The notes: a model not told the origin generated them from the sequence alone. A DNA stretch of 64,000 nucleotides from Symbiodinium natans (GCA_905221605.1 CAJNDS010002104.1:247001-311000), one strand, 5' to 3'; counted from the stretch's first letter, positions 1 through 10,492 are shown. Numbers and translations: made by a program.

Positions 1-102
1 CAGATTCAATTCGGCCTCAACCGAGTCACCAAACCCAGTTGCCCAGGAGGCTGCCACTTTGCGGCGGAGGGCGGTCTGCAAGCCAAAGCTCCAGGTCTAA
101 AA
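1..102 (+). CDS. Partial exon at window edge
   Basis: The plus strand is open from the first base, encoding QIQFGLNRVTKPSCPGGCHF and AAEGGLQAKAP, up to a GT (GTCTAA) at 103. A further segment at 240-335 encodes GFGGTAPVVVGIDSVVETAV. Both suggest a plus-strand gene entering from the left, with a telomeric tract in the intron between. Family unknown. Confidence 0.35.
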
Positions 103-1619
103 AACCTATGTAATTTACCATGTACATGCACATGATCTGCTGTTGAAGACTCACGAATACCAAGCATGAGGTGTTTGCAACCCTAAACCCTAAACCCTAA
201 ACCCGAAACCCTCAACCCTAAAAGCCACAAAGCGCAAGGTCGCGCCGGCCTGGGTTCGGCGGCACTGCGCCAGTGGTCGTCGGCATCGATTCCGTGGTTG
301 AGACGGCGGTTTTCACAGCCATGCAGTCGAGCCGGCCCTGACGTGCAGTCGGAGGTTAAGCACTCTCCATGTGAAGGGGTTTAGGGTTTAGGGTTTAGGG
401 TTTCGGGGGCTCATCATGGCTCCTCCCTTCCACATGCCACTGATACTCCAAGCACACAGCCGCAAGAAGAGCAGCTCAGGCATCCGAGAAGCTGGGAGCG
501 CAGTCACAATGCCAACGCCACCGAAGTTGCAGATTGACTCGGCAGATCCTTTTTCCTGCAGAAGAGCACAGCTCTGAGAGCACATGTCTCACACAGCAAC
601 CCCTCTGTCTAATTCTCAAATGCGGCGTCCCTCAAAATCTTGACAGAGGCCGCAGTTTAGACCATCCCAATGCCAAGCAGTTTGCGAACCGTGTCACGGC
701 AGCAAACAGTCGAGGGTTTCTATGCATTTCTTCCCGTTGCAGCCATAGTTATAGGATGAAGTCTACCAATGGTTCGACGTGAATTGCATAGACTTGCCGA
801 CCATGGCTCCAACACAGATTTGTATACAGCCAAGCGCAGGTCAAGAGAAGCACAGCAACCGACGCGCAGCATGCGTTGAAGACCAGCCGGCTTTACGGCA
901 TCGAAACTATAAGCCATATGGAATGCAGATCCGCCTTCATGAGCTCGAAATACATGGAGAAGGCCCAGTCACTCTGCGTGTAGACGTCTTCACTGCCTTT
1001 TTGCAGAGCAAGATGAGCCATGCTCAGCCGTGCTAGTTAGAGACTTCGGCCAAGAGCCTCTCCACAGGGTCTCTGTGCGTTCAAGCGGCATGCAGATGGC
1101 CGGCCCTCAGTGCAATCATGGCCTTGGACTTCTCAACTGTTTCATGACCAAGTTGTGAATTCAAATTCAACCCCTGCGGCCGGCTCGGATTGTGGCCTGG
1201 TATTGCCTGGCCGTTAGGCACTGAACTCTGAATATTCCATGAAACCGTCAAGCTGCCCATGCGGCCAAGCTCATCGCAAGCCCATCCCAGACCGGCCCCC
1301 AAAGGGTCGATATCTCCTGCTAGTCAACAGCTTTTGCAGCTGTGGGTTCGAGTGCGGCGTGAGGAGAGCACTCAAAACTGGAAGGGTCCCTATGTACTTC
1401 GGCCTAGAAGCTTACTACCACTAGGGCTTCATGGGCCTGCAGGGGGTTGCTGCCTGGCCGGGCCATCTTCTCAAGCCATGGTGAAGAGTTTCGAAAGCAA
1501 AGTGGTCCAAGCACTCACCCCAAGTTGACTCCTCGGGATGCCACGCAGTACCTTGGCTCCCAGGGTGTGTAGACATGTACAATATGATGTTCTATATCTG
1601 GTTCCGTGTCCCGTGTCGG

Positions 1620-2085
1620 TACCCCCCCCCCCCCACCCCCCCACCCCACCCCCCCTAAACCCTAAACCCCTAAACCCCGAAACCCCTAAACCCCCCCAAC
1701 CCTAAACCCTAAACCTAAACCCTCAACCCTCAACGCCCCCAACCACACCACCCCACAGGGCGGCCCAAACCACAGGGGGGCGGGGCGTGGACCCTAAACC
1801 CTAAACCCTAAACCCTAAACCCCAAACCCTAAACCCTAAGCCCTAAGCCCTAAACCCTAAACCCTAAACCCCAGTCCTAAACCCTAAGCCCTAAGCCCTA
1901 AACCCTCAACCCAAACCCCAACCACACCACCCCACAGGGGGGCCATGGGGGGGGTACCATGGGGTGGGGGGGGGGGGGGGGGGGGGGTGGGGGGGGGGGG
2001 GGGGGTGGGGGGGGGGGGGGGGGGGGTGGGGGGGGGGGGGGGGTGGGGGGGGGGGGGGTGGGGGGGGGGGGGGGTGGGGGGGGCA
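1620..2085. repeat. Poly-C, telomeric-variant and poly-G block
   Basis: Poly-C at 1621, then CCCTAAA variants (CCCTAAG, CCCTCAA, CCCCAAA) at 1656-1920 with CACACCACCCCACAGGG occurring twice, then about 125 bp of almost pure G with single T interruptions. Frames through it are polyglycine or polyproline artefacts. Confidence 0.9.
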
Positions 2086-2539
2086 GTGATGCTGCACAAT
2101 ATATGGACTTAATATTGTACATGTATATTAGATTAGATAAAGTGTCTACAAGTGTGTACTTGAGCGGCACAGCCGAGGTCCACGAAAGCCAGTTAGGATT
2201 GACGCCAATATGGATTCGACACACCACACACCACTACTGGTACAGTTCAAATTAACTATTTTCTTCAATCTTTCAAAGGTTTGCAACTCTTCGGTGGTGT
2301 GCGCAACTTGTTTTATGAAGCAGGTGGTTTGGTTGGTGAAGAAAGGCATTGAAAATAAAAAGTAGATCTGGAAGTGCACGCACAATGAACATTTACGGAC
2401 ATGTGTGTGCAAAAATATACATATATATATATATATATGCTACCCCCCCCCCAAAGATCTAGGTATTTTCATGATTTAGCGATATCAAGTTGAATACTTG
2501 CATGGGCCCGGAGGCGATGTGAAGTTGAAGATTTAACCG

Positions 2540-3740
2540 CCATTTAAACCTGAACCCTTAACCATAAAACCCTTTTGGGTTAAGGCTTAAAAGGTTTAGG
2601 CCTTAAGATTTAGGCATTTAAACCTAAGCCCATCGAGTGTAAATCTTAGCGTACAGGGCCTAAACACGTAACCTTTAAGCCTTATAGGCTATAGGGCTAA
2701 GGTTTAATGGTTTAGGGTTTAAGTTCAATAGCAGGCCCATAGAGTTAAAGCCTTAAGGGGCCTAAACGCTTAACCTTTAGACCCTATAGGCTATAGGGTC
2801 AAGGTTGAAGGGTTTTGGTTTTAAAAGTAAGTCTATAGAGTTCAGACCCTAAGGGGCCTAAACGCTTAACCTTTAAACCCTATAGGCTATAGGGTTAAGG
2901 TTTAAAGGTTTAGGATTCAAGATTTAGGCATTTAAACCCAAGCCCACCTTAAGGGTTTAAGGTTTTAAACCCTCAGGGCTTAAGAAATACCCTAAGCCTT
3001 TGGACCCCCCTTAAGGTTTAAGCTCTATGGGCTTGTGTTTTAATGCCAAAATCTTAAACCCTAAGCCTTTCAACCTTAACCCTATGGCCTATAGGGTTTA
3101 AAGGACCCTTAACCTTAAGGGGCCTAAACGCTTAACCTTTAGACCCTATAGGCTATAGGGTCAAGGTTTAAGGGTTCAGGTTTTAAAAGTAAGCCTATAG
3201 AGTTCAGACCCTAAGGGGCCTAAACGCTTAACCTTTAAACCCTATAGGCTATAGGGTTAAGGTTTAAAGGTTTAGGATTCAAGATTTAGGCATTTAAACC
3301 CAAGCCCACCTTGAGGGCTTAAGGTTTTAAACCCTCAGGGCTTAAGAAATACCCTAAGCCTTTAGACCCTATAGGGCTGAAAGGTTAAAGAGAGCGTAAT
3401 GTCTGGGCATTTATACATTCAACGCCTATAGGGTTAAACCCTGTTAACGTTTTAGAGCCCTACAGGGCTTCAAGGTTCTGACCCTAAAGGGCTTAGGGTT
3501 ATCGTTTCAATGCTGAAACCTTAAACCCTTAAGGCTTAAGCTCTATGGGCTTGTGTTTTAATGCCAAAATCTTAAACCCTAAGCCTTTCAACCTTAACCC
3601 TATGGCCTATAGGGTTTAAAGGTTAAGCGTTTAGGACCCTTAAGGTTTAAACTCTATGGGCTGACTGTTGAACTTTTCAACCCTAAACCTTTAAACCTTA
3701 ACCGTATAGCCTACAGGGCTTAAAGGTTTAGCCCACGATC
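2540..3740. repeat. Degenerate telomere-like palindromic repeat block, 1.2 kb
   Basis: Built from short inverted words such as CCTATAGGCTATAGGG, TTAAGGGGCCTAAACGC and GGTTTAAAGGTTTAGG. A 250-bp unit at 2757-3005 recurs almost unchanged at 3117-3367 (offset 360-361), and a 105-bp unit at 3015-3115 recurs at about 3533-3630. No long frame. The words are diverged CCCTAAA/TTTAGGG in both orientations, so single strands would fold extensively. Confidence 0.85.
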
Positions 3741-4084
3741 CCGAAACACCGCAAAAACCAATAAGAAACATAAAAACTATGGTTTCTGAAACTACTCGGC
3801 CGGCTACCCCAGCCACTAGTTTCGAAAATCATGGTTTTTGACATGTTTTTTTTTTTTTTTTAATTGTTTTTTTTTGCGATGTTTTGGGAGCATGGAACAT
3901 CGGTTTTACTGATGTTTTTTAGAGGTAGGCCTTCAATAACATTGGTTTTACCTATTTTTTTGAAGGTAGGCTTTCAAAAACATTGGTTTTACCGATGTTA
4001 TTTTGAAGGTAGGCTTTCAAAAACATCGGTAAAACCGATTTTTAGCGTGGGACCCACGCTCCCGAAACACCGCAAAAACCAATA
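3732..4084. repeat. Composite repeat bounded by 33-bp direct repeats
   Basis: CCCACGATCCCGAAACACCG and the following 13 bp occur at 3732-3764 and again at about 4053-4084 with one change. An inverted copy (TGTTTTGGGAGCATGG) lies at 3880. Between them, GAAGGTAGGCTTTCAAAAAC-type units of about 55 bp repeat three times, and a T16 run sits at 3845. Confidence 0.75.
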
Positions 4085-4237
4085 AAAACCATAAGACTGA
4101 GCCAGCCACTGGGATGCGAGCCATTGCGAGTATTACAAACACAAATGGTCAAGTATATTTCGAGTGGAATGTCTGCGAAGACACGTGATCTTGAGCGACG
4201 TCACGAAAGCTAATTCTGACACTTTACAAGACGTGAA

Positions 4238-4442
4238 CCCGATTGAAAAACGATTGAAACGATTGAAATTCAATCGGGGGCCCGATTGAAAAACGATTGA
4301 AACGATTGAAATTCAATCGGGGGCAGGATTGAAGATTGAAGATTGAAGATTCCCAGAAAAAAGGTTTCCGGGAATCTTCAATCTTCAATCTTCAATCCGG
4401 TCTCCGATTGAATTTCAATCGTTTCAATCGTTTTCAATCGGG
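4238..4442. repeat. Large inverted repeat built of CGATTGAA units
   Basis: The left arm holds two copies of CGATTGAAAAACGATTGAAA followed by GATTGAAGATTGAAGATT. The right arm is its complement (AATCTTCAATCTTCAATC, then TTTCAATCGTTTCAATCG). The centre is about 15 nt (AGAAAAAAGGTTTCC). Nearly the whole 205 bp can form one hairpin. Confidence 0.88.
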
Positions 4443-4819
4443 CTCACAATTTGAAAAGACGACCACGCACATATGAAGACTCGCACATATCAAGATTCAC
4501 ATGTCCATATTGAGTTTTACATGTTTAGCTAGCCCCCCACCCCCAACCCTTAAACCCTAAAACAGATCCCAAAACCATGAAAATACCTAGATCTTTGGGG
4601 GGGGGGGTACCATATATATATATATATATGGACACTCACCTGCCGGCAGCGCCCTTCCATCGCATCCTCAAAGTTCACAAGTTAAGTTCATGTGCGGGGA
4701 GTCGAGCACCCTGCAGGCGAAGAATAGACCCCGAACCCTGTTGGGGGTCCCTCTTCTGAACGCAACTAGGATATGTCCCAAAACGAGGGACTTCTCCCTC
4801 GAAATTCAGCCCCTGCTGC

Positions 4820-5675
4820 TGGGTGGGTTTCGCCTGCCACCCTGCTTGGCACACCTGGGTGTCTGGTGCGGAGCCACCGTAAGCAGCAGCGACGGCCTGG
4901 ATCGGAGCTGCGGCTCCCACATCACAGAAGTTGTGAAGGCCCTTTGCTGACACATGACATCTGGTACATGTTGGACTGGGAGCAGTTTTCGAACTTGTTA
5001 TGGTGCCTTGGGGGGGGTACCTAAAAATGTGCGGAAAGCAAGGCTCCACGGCTCCACATTCTCATAGGACCAGGAACCCCAGAAGGGACCTGAATTTAGA
5101 GAATCCAACGATACGGGAGCTTACGAAAATAAGGGACCCAAAACACAGACCCCCAAATAGTAGGATTCCCTGAATAGGGACCTCAATAAGGTACCCCAAA
5201 TTTCGGAAACCCCCATATGCCATGCGGTCGCACCTGAGGTTTGCCCCGGAATATAGGCTTGACGCAGTCGACGGTGTAGACATTCCTGCTGTCGTAGTCA
5301 ATGCCTCCCGTATTGCTGACCTGTGCCACGACACTGAGATTTGCCTGTCTGCCCGGCACTTTTACAAACCCTAAACCCGAAACCCTAAACCTTAAACTTA
5401 AACCCAAGTCTTTTGTCCACAGCCAAGAGTCCGGAATGTCTCCCACCGAGAATGTTCCGAACAGCCTCACCAGGAGTGATGAGTCGGAGCATGTGGTGCT
5501 CTTCCACCGCTTCAAGGCAACGTATGAAAAAAGAAACATTCCAGGCATCCCAGCCTTTCACTGCAGTCTTTTGGAGGGTTCGGGGCATGGATGGGATCGT
5601 CCCAAGCAATGGCTTCCCAATGGTCCCAACCTCAGTGCAGGCCAGTGGAAAATTTATCCTGAGGGTGACCTCCAA
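4820..5675 (-). CDS. Cluster of three candidate exons, unknown protein
   Basis: Three minus-strand segments read as ordinary protein. 5675-5402 contains GWDAWNVSFFIRCLEAVEEH and NILGGRHSGLLAVDKRLG and ends near a telomeric tract at 5368-5405. 5345-5215 contains VVAQVSNTGGIDYDSRNVYT and VDCVKPIFRGKPQVRPHG and runs straight into an inverted-repeat element at 5214. 4955-4820 contains GLHNFCDVGAAAPIQAVAAA and YGGSAPDTQVCQAGW. No known domain is recognised. Plus-strand frames across 5560-5700 are also open, so the coding strand is a judgement based on consistent orientation with the 6-7.8 kb segments. Confidence 0.33.
5115..5214. mobile_element. Family B MITE, 100 bp
   Basis: Ends GGGAGCTTACGAAAATAAGG and TTTCGGAAACCCCC with imperfect 4-bp flanks ATAC/ATAT. 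It abuts the candidate exon at 5215-5345; internal motif CCCCCAAATAGTAGGATTCCC is shared with the 54.6 kb copy. Confidence 0.75.
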
Positions 5676-5786
5676 AGTAGAGTCCCCTTAGAGGGGTTCT
5701 AAACGTAAAGGGCACCGGTATAAGTAAGGCTTATAGGATTTAGGAGCCGTTTTACGCGTGGTACCCGGATAAAGGCCCCCTATTAT

Positions 5787-5960
5787 TTGGCAGTGGCCTT
5801 GATAAAGCAACTTTTCTCGAAAGCCACTTTTTGTGAAGTGACTTTTCTCGCGGCGCTGCGCGCGCAGTGTTTTCGAGAAGCCTTTCTGCGAAAAAAAAGT
5901 CTTGCGAAAGGCCACTTCTTGCGAGAAGTACCTTTCATCGCTGATTTTCCCGCTAACCTG
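5787..5960. repeat. Hairpin-forming CTTTTCTCG/GCGAAAAG repeat
   Basis: Repeated ACTTTTCTCG, TTGTGAAGTGAC and GCGAGAAGT words surround a GC palindrome (GCGGCGCTGCGCGCGC). Arms pair imperfectly. Likely a decayed inverted-repeat element. Confidence 0.55.
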
Positions 5961-6039
5961 GAAGATGCACCGCGTGACAGCTTGGTAAGGGACCCGAAGA
6001 ATTCACAACCAACCCAACCCCCCTCCCCCCCCCCACCCC

Positions 6040-7003
6040 CCCAGCTGCCATTGCTCCGAAGGTCCTGCTGGATCGGGGCAGGGCTTCCAGAAGGCCACCT
6101 TGAAGGGAGCAGGCAAGGTACCCTAAACCCTAAACCCTAAACCCTAAACCCTAAACCCTAAACCCTAAACCCTAAACCCTAAACCCTAAATCTGCTGAGA
6201 AAGGATCCCAACTTGCAGCTGCACTAGGTAGGCTGGGTCCACATGGGGCACCTCGTACTCAAAGAAGTTGAAGGCAACCTTGGCGACAGTGCTCCACGCA
6301 TCTTTCGGAGTGCCAAACTCCACTGGCTGAAGAACCAAGAACCCTAAACCCTAAACCCATGTGGTCTAGCACCAGCAGGTGAGAGCCGCTCTTATCCACA
6401 CCAGTTGCTACAAGTCAAGGGGCGAAGGGGTTGGTCTTGTCCTCGACCAAAGCACGTGCTCGCTCCAAGTCCGCTTGTAGCTTCGCTGGATCTTTGGCCA
6501 GGTGTGGATCACCGTACTCGCCCATGAACACCTGTGGCATGCCATTAATTAGCAGAAAAGTCGGGAAGAGTCTGCAAAAAAAAAGCTTCAGCATCAAGAA
6601 TGCTGAACGACTTCTTACAGCACAACGCATCTGGCAATGCTTTGTCAGAAAGAGACCTGCCTTGATCATCTGCTCTGCAGGCTTACCCTTGTTGAAGGGC
6701 AGCTGCATGTATTTCTGTATGAACTGCTTGTTCAACGCGTTCGCGCCCACAAAACCTGCAGGACGGCAACTACAGTATCAGCTCAAGGATGCCGCAGAAG
6801 ATGTAGGGTTTAAGATGGCTCCAGGTACAGGGTTTCAGGGTTTAGGGTTTATAGGGTTTATAGGGTTTATAGGGTTTATAGGGTTTAGGGTTTAGTAATT
6901 TAGGGACGGGTCAGCTCGTCTTGACAAGAGGCCATTGAAGGAATGAATCCAGCGGTTGTCGAAGGCTTGCTTCCAGCCCTGTGTCCTGAAGGTGTAGCCT
7001 CAG
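6040..7003 (-). CDS. Cluster of candidate exons of one unknown gene, interrupted by telomeric tracts
   Basis: Successive minus-strand segments look coding. 7003-6904 has GWKQAFDNRWIHSFNGLLSR. 6755-6660 follows CTGCAG and has ANALNKQFIQKYMQLPFNKG. 6583-6420 follows a T-rich tract plus GCAG and has LFPTFLLINGMPQVFMGEYG. 6326-6190 follows TTCTTCAG and has FGTPKDAWSTVAKVAFNFFE and YEVPHVDPAYLVQLQ. 6118-6040 has LPAPFKVAFWKPCPDPAGPS. Telomeric tracts at 6826-6894, 6338-6358 and 6121-6189 lie between them, the coding strand reading TTTAGGG. Between 6420 and 6395 the frame continues past one TGA (TGVDKSGSHLLVL), so either a 46-51-nt intron or a stop lies there. The family is not recognised. Exon order and strand agree throughout, which is the main support. 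Confidence 0.45.
6121..6189. repeat. Telomeric repeat tract (CCCTAAA)n
   Basis: Nine to ten perfect CCCTAAA units, between candidate exons of a minus-strand gene, so the coding strand reads TTTAGGG. Confidence 0.95.
6826..6894. repeat. Telomere-like tract with TATAGGGTT variants
   Basis: TTTAGGG units mixed with a repeated 9-bp variant TTTATAGGG, showing local expansion of a mutated unit. Confidence 0.9.
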
Positions 7004-7068
7004 TGGTCAGCAGCCAGAAGTTGCTTTGATGTGCTGTGAAGAAACCAAGACTAAGCAGTGCAGCTTGC

Positions 7069-7154
7069 AAAACCCTAAACCCTAAACCCTAAACCCTAAA
7101 ACCCTAAACCCTAAACCCTAAAACCCTAAAACCCTAAACCCTAAACCCTAAACC
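7069..7154. repeat. Telomeric repeat tract
   Basis: About 12 CCCTAAA units, three of them with an extra A (CCCTAAAA). Confidence 0.95.
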
Positions 7155-7379
7155 CTCTTGATCACCTAAGAGGTGTAGCTCAACCTCAGCAGATCGACGC
7201 AGACCACCGACACCTCCTGAACCAGCAATCGCCAAACCAGTGACCGACGCTGCTCGGATCTTCCATGGCAAAGTGCAAGTCCATGATCATCGGAAGTCCT
7301 CCATTTGGGGTTTAGGGTTAGGGTTTAGGCCTCCATTTGCACTTCTTAGGGACAAAGCAGCTCTTTCACGTGCCAAGCA

Positions 7380-7808
7380 CAAGGAAGCATGAAGCTTCCC
7401 AGCAGCTACTGTTGGGTGCCACTTGGGTCCAAAACAACAGGCGGGTGTCTGTCAACGCAGGGAGCACGGTCCGACCTAGAAACCTCCGAACATGTCGTCA
7501 CGAATCTCCTGGGCAGTCGTCGGCAAAGTTTGGCTTCCGCACAGCTGGACATCGCATTCCTCCTGCCTGAACGATGAGAATACAAACAAGCTTCGGCCCG
7601 ACTGGGCACAGTGTGACGCGGTGAACGCTGTTCCACACGCGAGGGCACAGCACATACTAACACGTCGGTAGCGGCGCATGAGGTTTGCGCACAAACATGA
7701 CCGTTTGCAAAACAATCCATCTGGCTCCCGGACTTGTGTGAGATCGCTTGGGAGGTTGAACCAAGCTTCAGAAGGCCAGTTGACTTGCGCATCTTGCGCT
7801 CCCTCCAT
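7380..7808 (-). CDS. Candidate exons upstream of the 6-7 kb gene
   Basis: Minus-strand segments: 7808-7702 (AQVNWPSEAWFNLPSDLTQV), 7566-7484 after GTTCAG (EECDVQLCGSQTLPTTAQEI), and 7448-7380 after TTGACAG (TRLLFWTQVAPNSSCWEASC). The last two join in phase through GT-AG, but the intron would be only 35 nt, which is suspiciously short. A different 239-codon frame spans the same stretch and is more compositionally odd (rich in Arg, Cys and Ser). Same strand as the neighbouring 6-7 kb segments. Confidence 0.3.
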
Positions 7809-8987
7809 CTACAAACTGTCCCCGTCCTTTCCACAATTTTTACTCGTTCAGGCCTCCTGGGCTTTGCCAACTGCGCCCAGTGAGGCGCAGGGTGTGCCCT
7901 CAGTGCCGCCTGTGGTACAGACCACGCAGCAGCCCATGGACCTTCAAAGCATGGAGACTGGCCGAGGTCAGAGGTCGGGGATCTTGCGTGTGGGACAGCA
8001 AGCCTAAGTCGTCCCAGCCTCAGTTCGAGGAGGTGCTTGCACCTTGGGCATACACTATAGGAGAAGGCAGCCGTGAACTTGATGTTCTCCTTGCAGCAGG
8101 GCAAAGGGCATGCTGTGCAATGCACATAGCCTCCTATCTATCTACGAGTTGTGGCGAAGGGGGCAGTCACAAAGTCTCACCCACGAATTGCACCCCGAAA
8201 CGAAGATTGTACGGGTTTTACGGCGGCCCTACCGTTGGAATAGGGCCTGAGTCCGAACGCCTGTTCAATTGGACGTCTTTGTTTGGGGTCGTGAGTCGGG
8301 CTAACACCTCTGGGGATGCGATGCGCACGAATTTGGGATTCAGGCTGTACGGAAAATGCACCAGGCATCACCATGCTTGTGCACTGCACTAGGCCTTTCT
8401 TTCGTGCTTTCTTTCTTTCGTAAGGCGTGAGGACGAACCAAACTGGGCTTTTTCTCCTGGAGCTTCACTAGATAGCCTACGCATCGCCAAGCTTAACTCA
8501 GAACTTTCGAAACCCCGAAATTAAATTGTCTAAACTGCTAGCAAGGCTCTGGGGAAGTGACATCTAGGCCCTTCTCCGTTTCGGCTGCCAGCACACCATC
8601 GAAGGCGCTCAGCACTGCGCGCATGTAGTTTTTGCCTCCAAATAAACTCACTTGAACACCACGGATCAAGTCAGGGATTGCGCAGCGATTGGGCTGTGGC
8701 AGAGCAACTCAAAGCCCTGCTGGAACAACCGGCAAGCGCCTCCAGTCGCCATGAATTTCAAGTCCGGCTCGTTGGTAAGAACCTGAGCTTTGCTTCATCA
8801 AGTTTTGTGAAAAGAGTTCGCGGGTACTCCAAGAGGCAGCGTGGGTGTTTCGAGATGCTTCCGAGCTTCCAAAAGCCATCAACGCACTTTCGTCCTACAT
8901 CGTCCTACCGATTGCTTTCCCTGGCTTTCAGCTTCAGGTTCTGTTCTGTGGAAGGGATTAAGTAATTCGATCAAGGCTCATTCTTAC

Positions 8988-9076
8988 GGCCTGACATCTT
9001 GCTATGTGTGCTGGATATTAGGGAGCTCTCTTCACTCGCATCGTCATCTTGCGCCAAGTGCGCCATGTCCGATGAT
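8988..9076 (-). CDS. Candidate downstream exon, acidic/serine-rich segment
   Basis: The minus strand shows the acceptor TTTGCAATGCAG, then SSDMAHLAQDDDASEESSL and ISSTHSKMSG, then a consensus donor GTAAGA. Splicing from the 9181-9316 exon across a 104-nt intron that consists largely of a decayed inverted-repeat element keeps the frame. No domain is recognised; the acidic serine-rich stretch looks like a linker or regulatory tail. Confidence 0.42.
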
Positions 9077-9101
9077 CTGCATTGCAAAGAGGCTGGATAA
9101 G

Positions 9102-9187
9102 TTGGCCTAACAGTCTTTAGTTGTAAATATAATTAGGCGTACTAGGGTGCCTCTGAAGGACTGTTAGGATAAGGGGTAACATCCCAA
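9102..9187. mobile_element. Family A MITE, left end partly deleted
   Basis: The right end GGACTGTTAGGATAAGGGG followed by TAACATCCCAA is intact. The left end is reduced to TTGGCCTAACAGTCTTTAG, missing about 14 bp. No target duplication remains. It makes up most of the putative 104-nt intron 9077-9180. Confidence 0.7.
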
Positions 9188-9316
9188 TGGGCCGCCTTCT
9201 AAGCCCAGGTGCCAAGGTGTCCAGCGCAGGGTGGTACTTGCCCTGCGCGAGGAAGCCCTTGCTGTCGAGGGTGAAGTTGTACGACTCCCGGATGGCTTCG
9301 TAGCAGTCCAGGTTCT
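9181..9316 (-). CDS. Second exon of the glycoside-hydrolase-like gene (partial)
   Basis: After CTTCTGAAG the minus strand encodes NLDCYEAIRESYNFTL, DSKGFLAQGKYHPALDTL and a short basic tail. In barrel enzymes of this kind such a helix precedes the catalytic Asn-Glu-Pro strand, which would lie in a later exon not found here. The frame runs into the terminal repeat of a short inverted-repeat element and reaches a GT exactly at TTGGGAT|GTTACC (9179-9180). Using that GT and the acceptor at 9077-9078 keeps the phase with the exon at 8988-9076. An alternative end is a GC donor before the tail. Confidence 0.5.
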
Positions 9317-9752
9317 TCAGAAGTGGGGCTTTTCTTTCTTTTTGCTTCAGGGCTTAGGCCCAGTTTAGGGTTTTTTCTCCGCCCGCCTAGCTGAACGAAA
9401 CAGGGCTTCGGCTCTCACACTCGCACAAGGCAGGCAAGGATTCGGTCGGAAGGTCCACTCACTATCACGATCTCCAAGATTCCCATTCAGACACAGTGTC
9501 AGGAAAAGACTTAGAAAGTGAGGTAACAAGTGGGAATGTAGGCACCTGCAAGTTGCCATGAACGACACAGGGTTTAGGCTTTAGTCGCTCGCTCTCGCAC
9601 AAGGCAGGCAAGGTCCGTTTAGGGTTTAGGGTTTAAAAGGGTTCAGGGTTTAGGGTTTAGGGTTTCGGGAGGGTTTAGGGGCAGGGGCATTGAGGTGCAC
9701 TGCCTCTGACCGCCTCACGGTAACAGACAAGTGGCAGAAGTCCAGCAGCTAC

Positions 9753-9928
9753 CCGGCCCGTGCTCATATGGGTAGTCGGACATGCCAGCCACGATTTTCA
9801 GCCCCCAGCTGTTCGAGTGGTTCAGGAACTTGGTTCCGTCGAAGCGCGGGTCGCTCCCATACAGCCGCACCATTCGTGCTCCCATTTGTGCCATGATCGC
9901 GATGTCCTGAGCTTTGGTGCTTCCGCAC
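9753..9928 (-). CDS. Exon of a glycoside-hydrolase-like TIM-barrel protein (partial)
   Basis: The minus strand encodes QDIAIMAQMGARMVRLYGSD, PRFDGTKFLNHSNSWG and GLKIVAGMSDYPYEHGPG, followed by a GT donor (GTAGCT). The pattern of a helix, a strand with LYGSD, then a GLKI strand with SDYPY resembles the early strands of GH17/GH72-type beta-1,3-glucan-active barrels. It precedes, on the same strand, the exon at 9181-9316. The catalytic glutamates are not in this exon, so activity cannot be judged. Upstream is a short telomeric tract and downstream an intron containing another. Recognition is from pattern memory, not a search. Confidence 0.5.
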
Positions 9929-10020
9929 AGGTGGGTGGAGTCATCTAGGGTTTAGGGTCTAAACTATTTTTTACAGCCCCACACCAGTAAGGAAGGAATT
10001 CCCATTGTCCACGAGAATTT

Positions 10021-10133
10021 GGCACTTGACAGAACGGGGGGGGGGGGGGGGGCAAAAGACAGGGCATTAAACGCCCAGACGGCGATTTTTTCGACAGAGG
10101 GTTTGTAACAAGCCGTTCTGCTTGGGGGGGGGT

Positions 10134-10181
<48 letters not shown>
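10021..10181. repeat. Two poly-G tracts
   Basis: About 20 G's near 10036 and about 55 G's at 10123-10181 with single T interruptions. Polyglycine/polyproline frames here are artefacts, though a short plausible frame (QYTQEVAVVCIGVLAA, minus) adjoins. Confidence 0.9.
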
Positions 10182-10182
<1 letters not shown>

Positions 10183-10492
10183 GGAGCTGCCAGAACACCA
10201 ATGCAGACCACTGCCACCTCTTGAGTGTATTGCTTCACTGGCACGAAGGAAGGACTACGCCCCTCATTGAAGCTAAATCAACCAGGAACGAAAAACGAGA
10301 CCTTCAAAACCAAAGATGTGCAACCTTCCGAAAACTCCAGTTCAATTCAGGTCGCAGTTTGCCAGGAATGGCTAAAGCAGCAGCGCTGTTTAGCCAATTG
10401 ATGAAGAGAACCGTTTTCGGTGTTTACCCAGTCTCTGCACATCTTCAGTTCAAAAAACTCAGATTGCAGGATTTTCTGCAATCGGTTCGTCA

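Noticed and set aside
1884..2255. Frames in the poly-G tract
   Set aside because: Polyproline or polyglycine from near-pure G/C sequence, not genes.
4577..4640. (AT)n next to GGTACC as a promoter
   Set aside because: Poly-G plus GGTACC plus AT repeats recur at 2416, 4605 and 11920 as microsatellite junctions; no gene start follows.
7406..8125. 239-codon minus-strand frame
   Set aside because: Odd composition and no domain; shorter segments in another frame look more like real exons.
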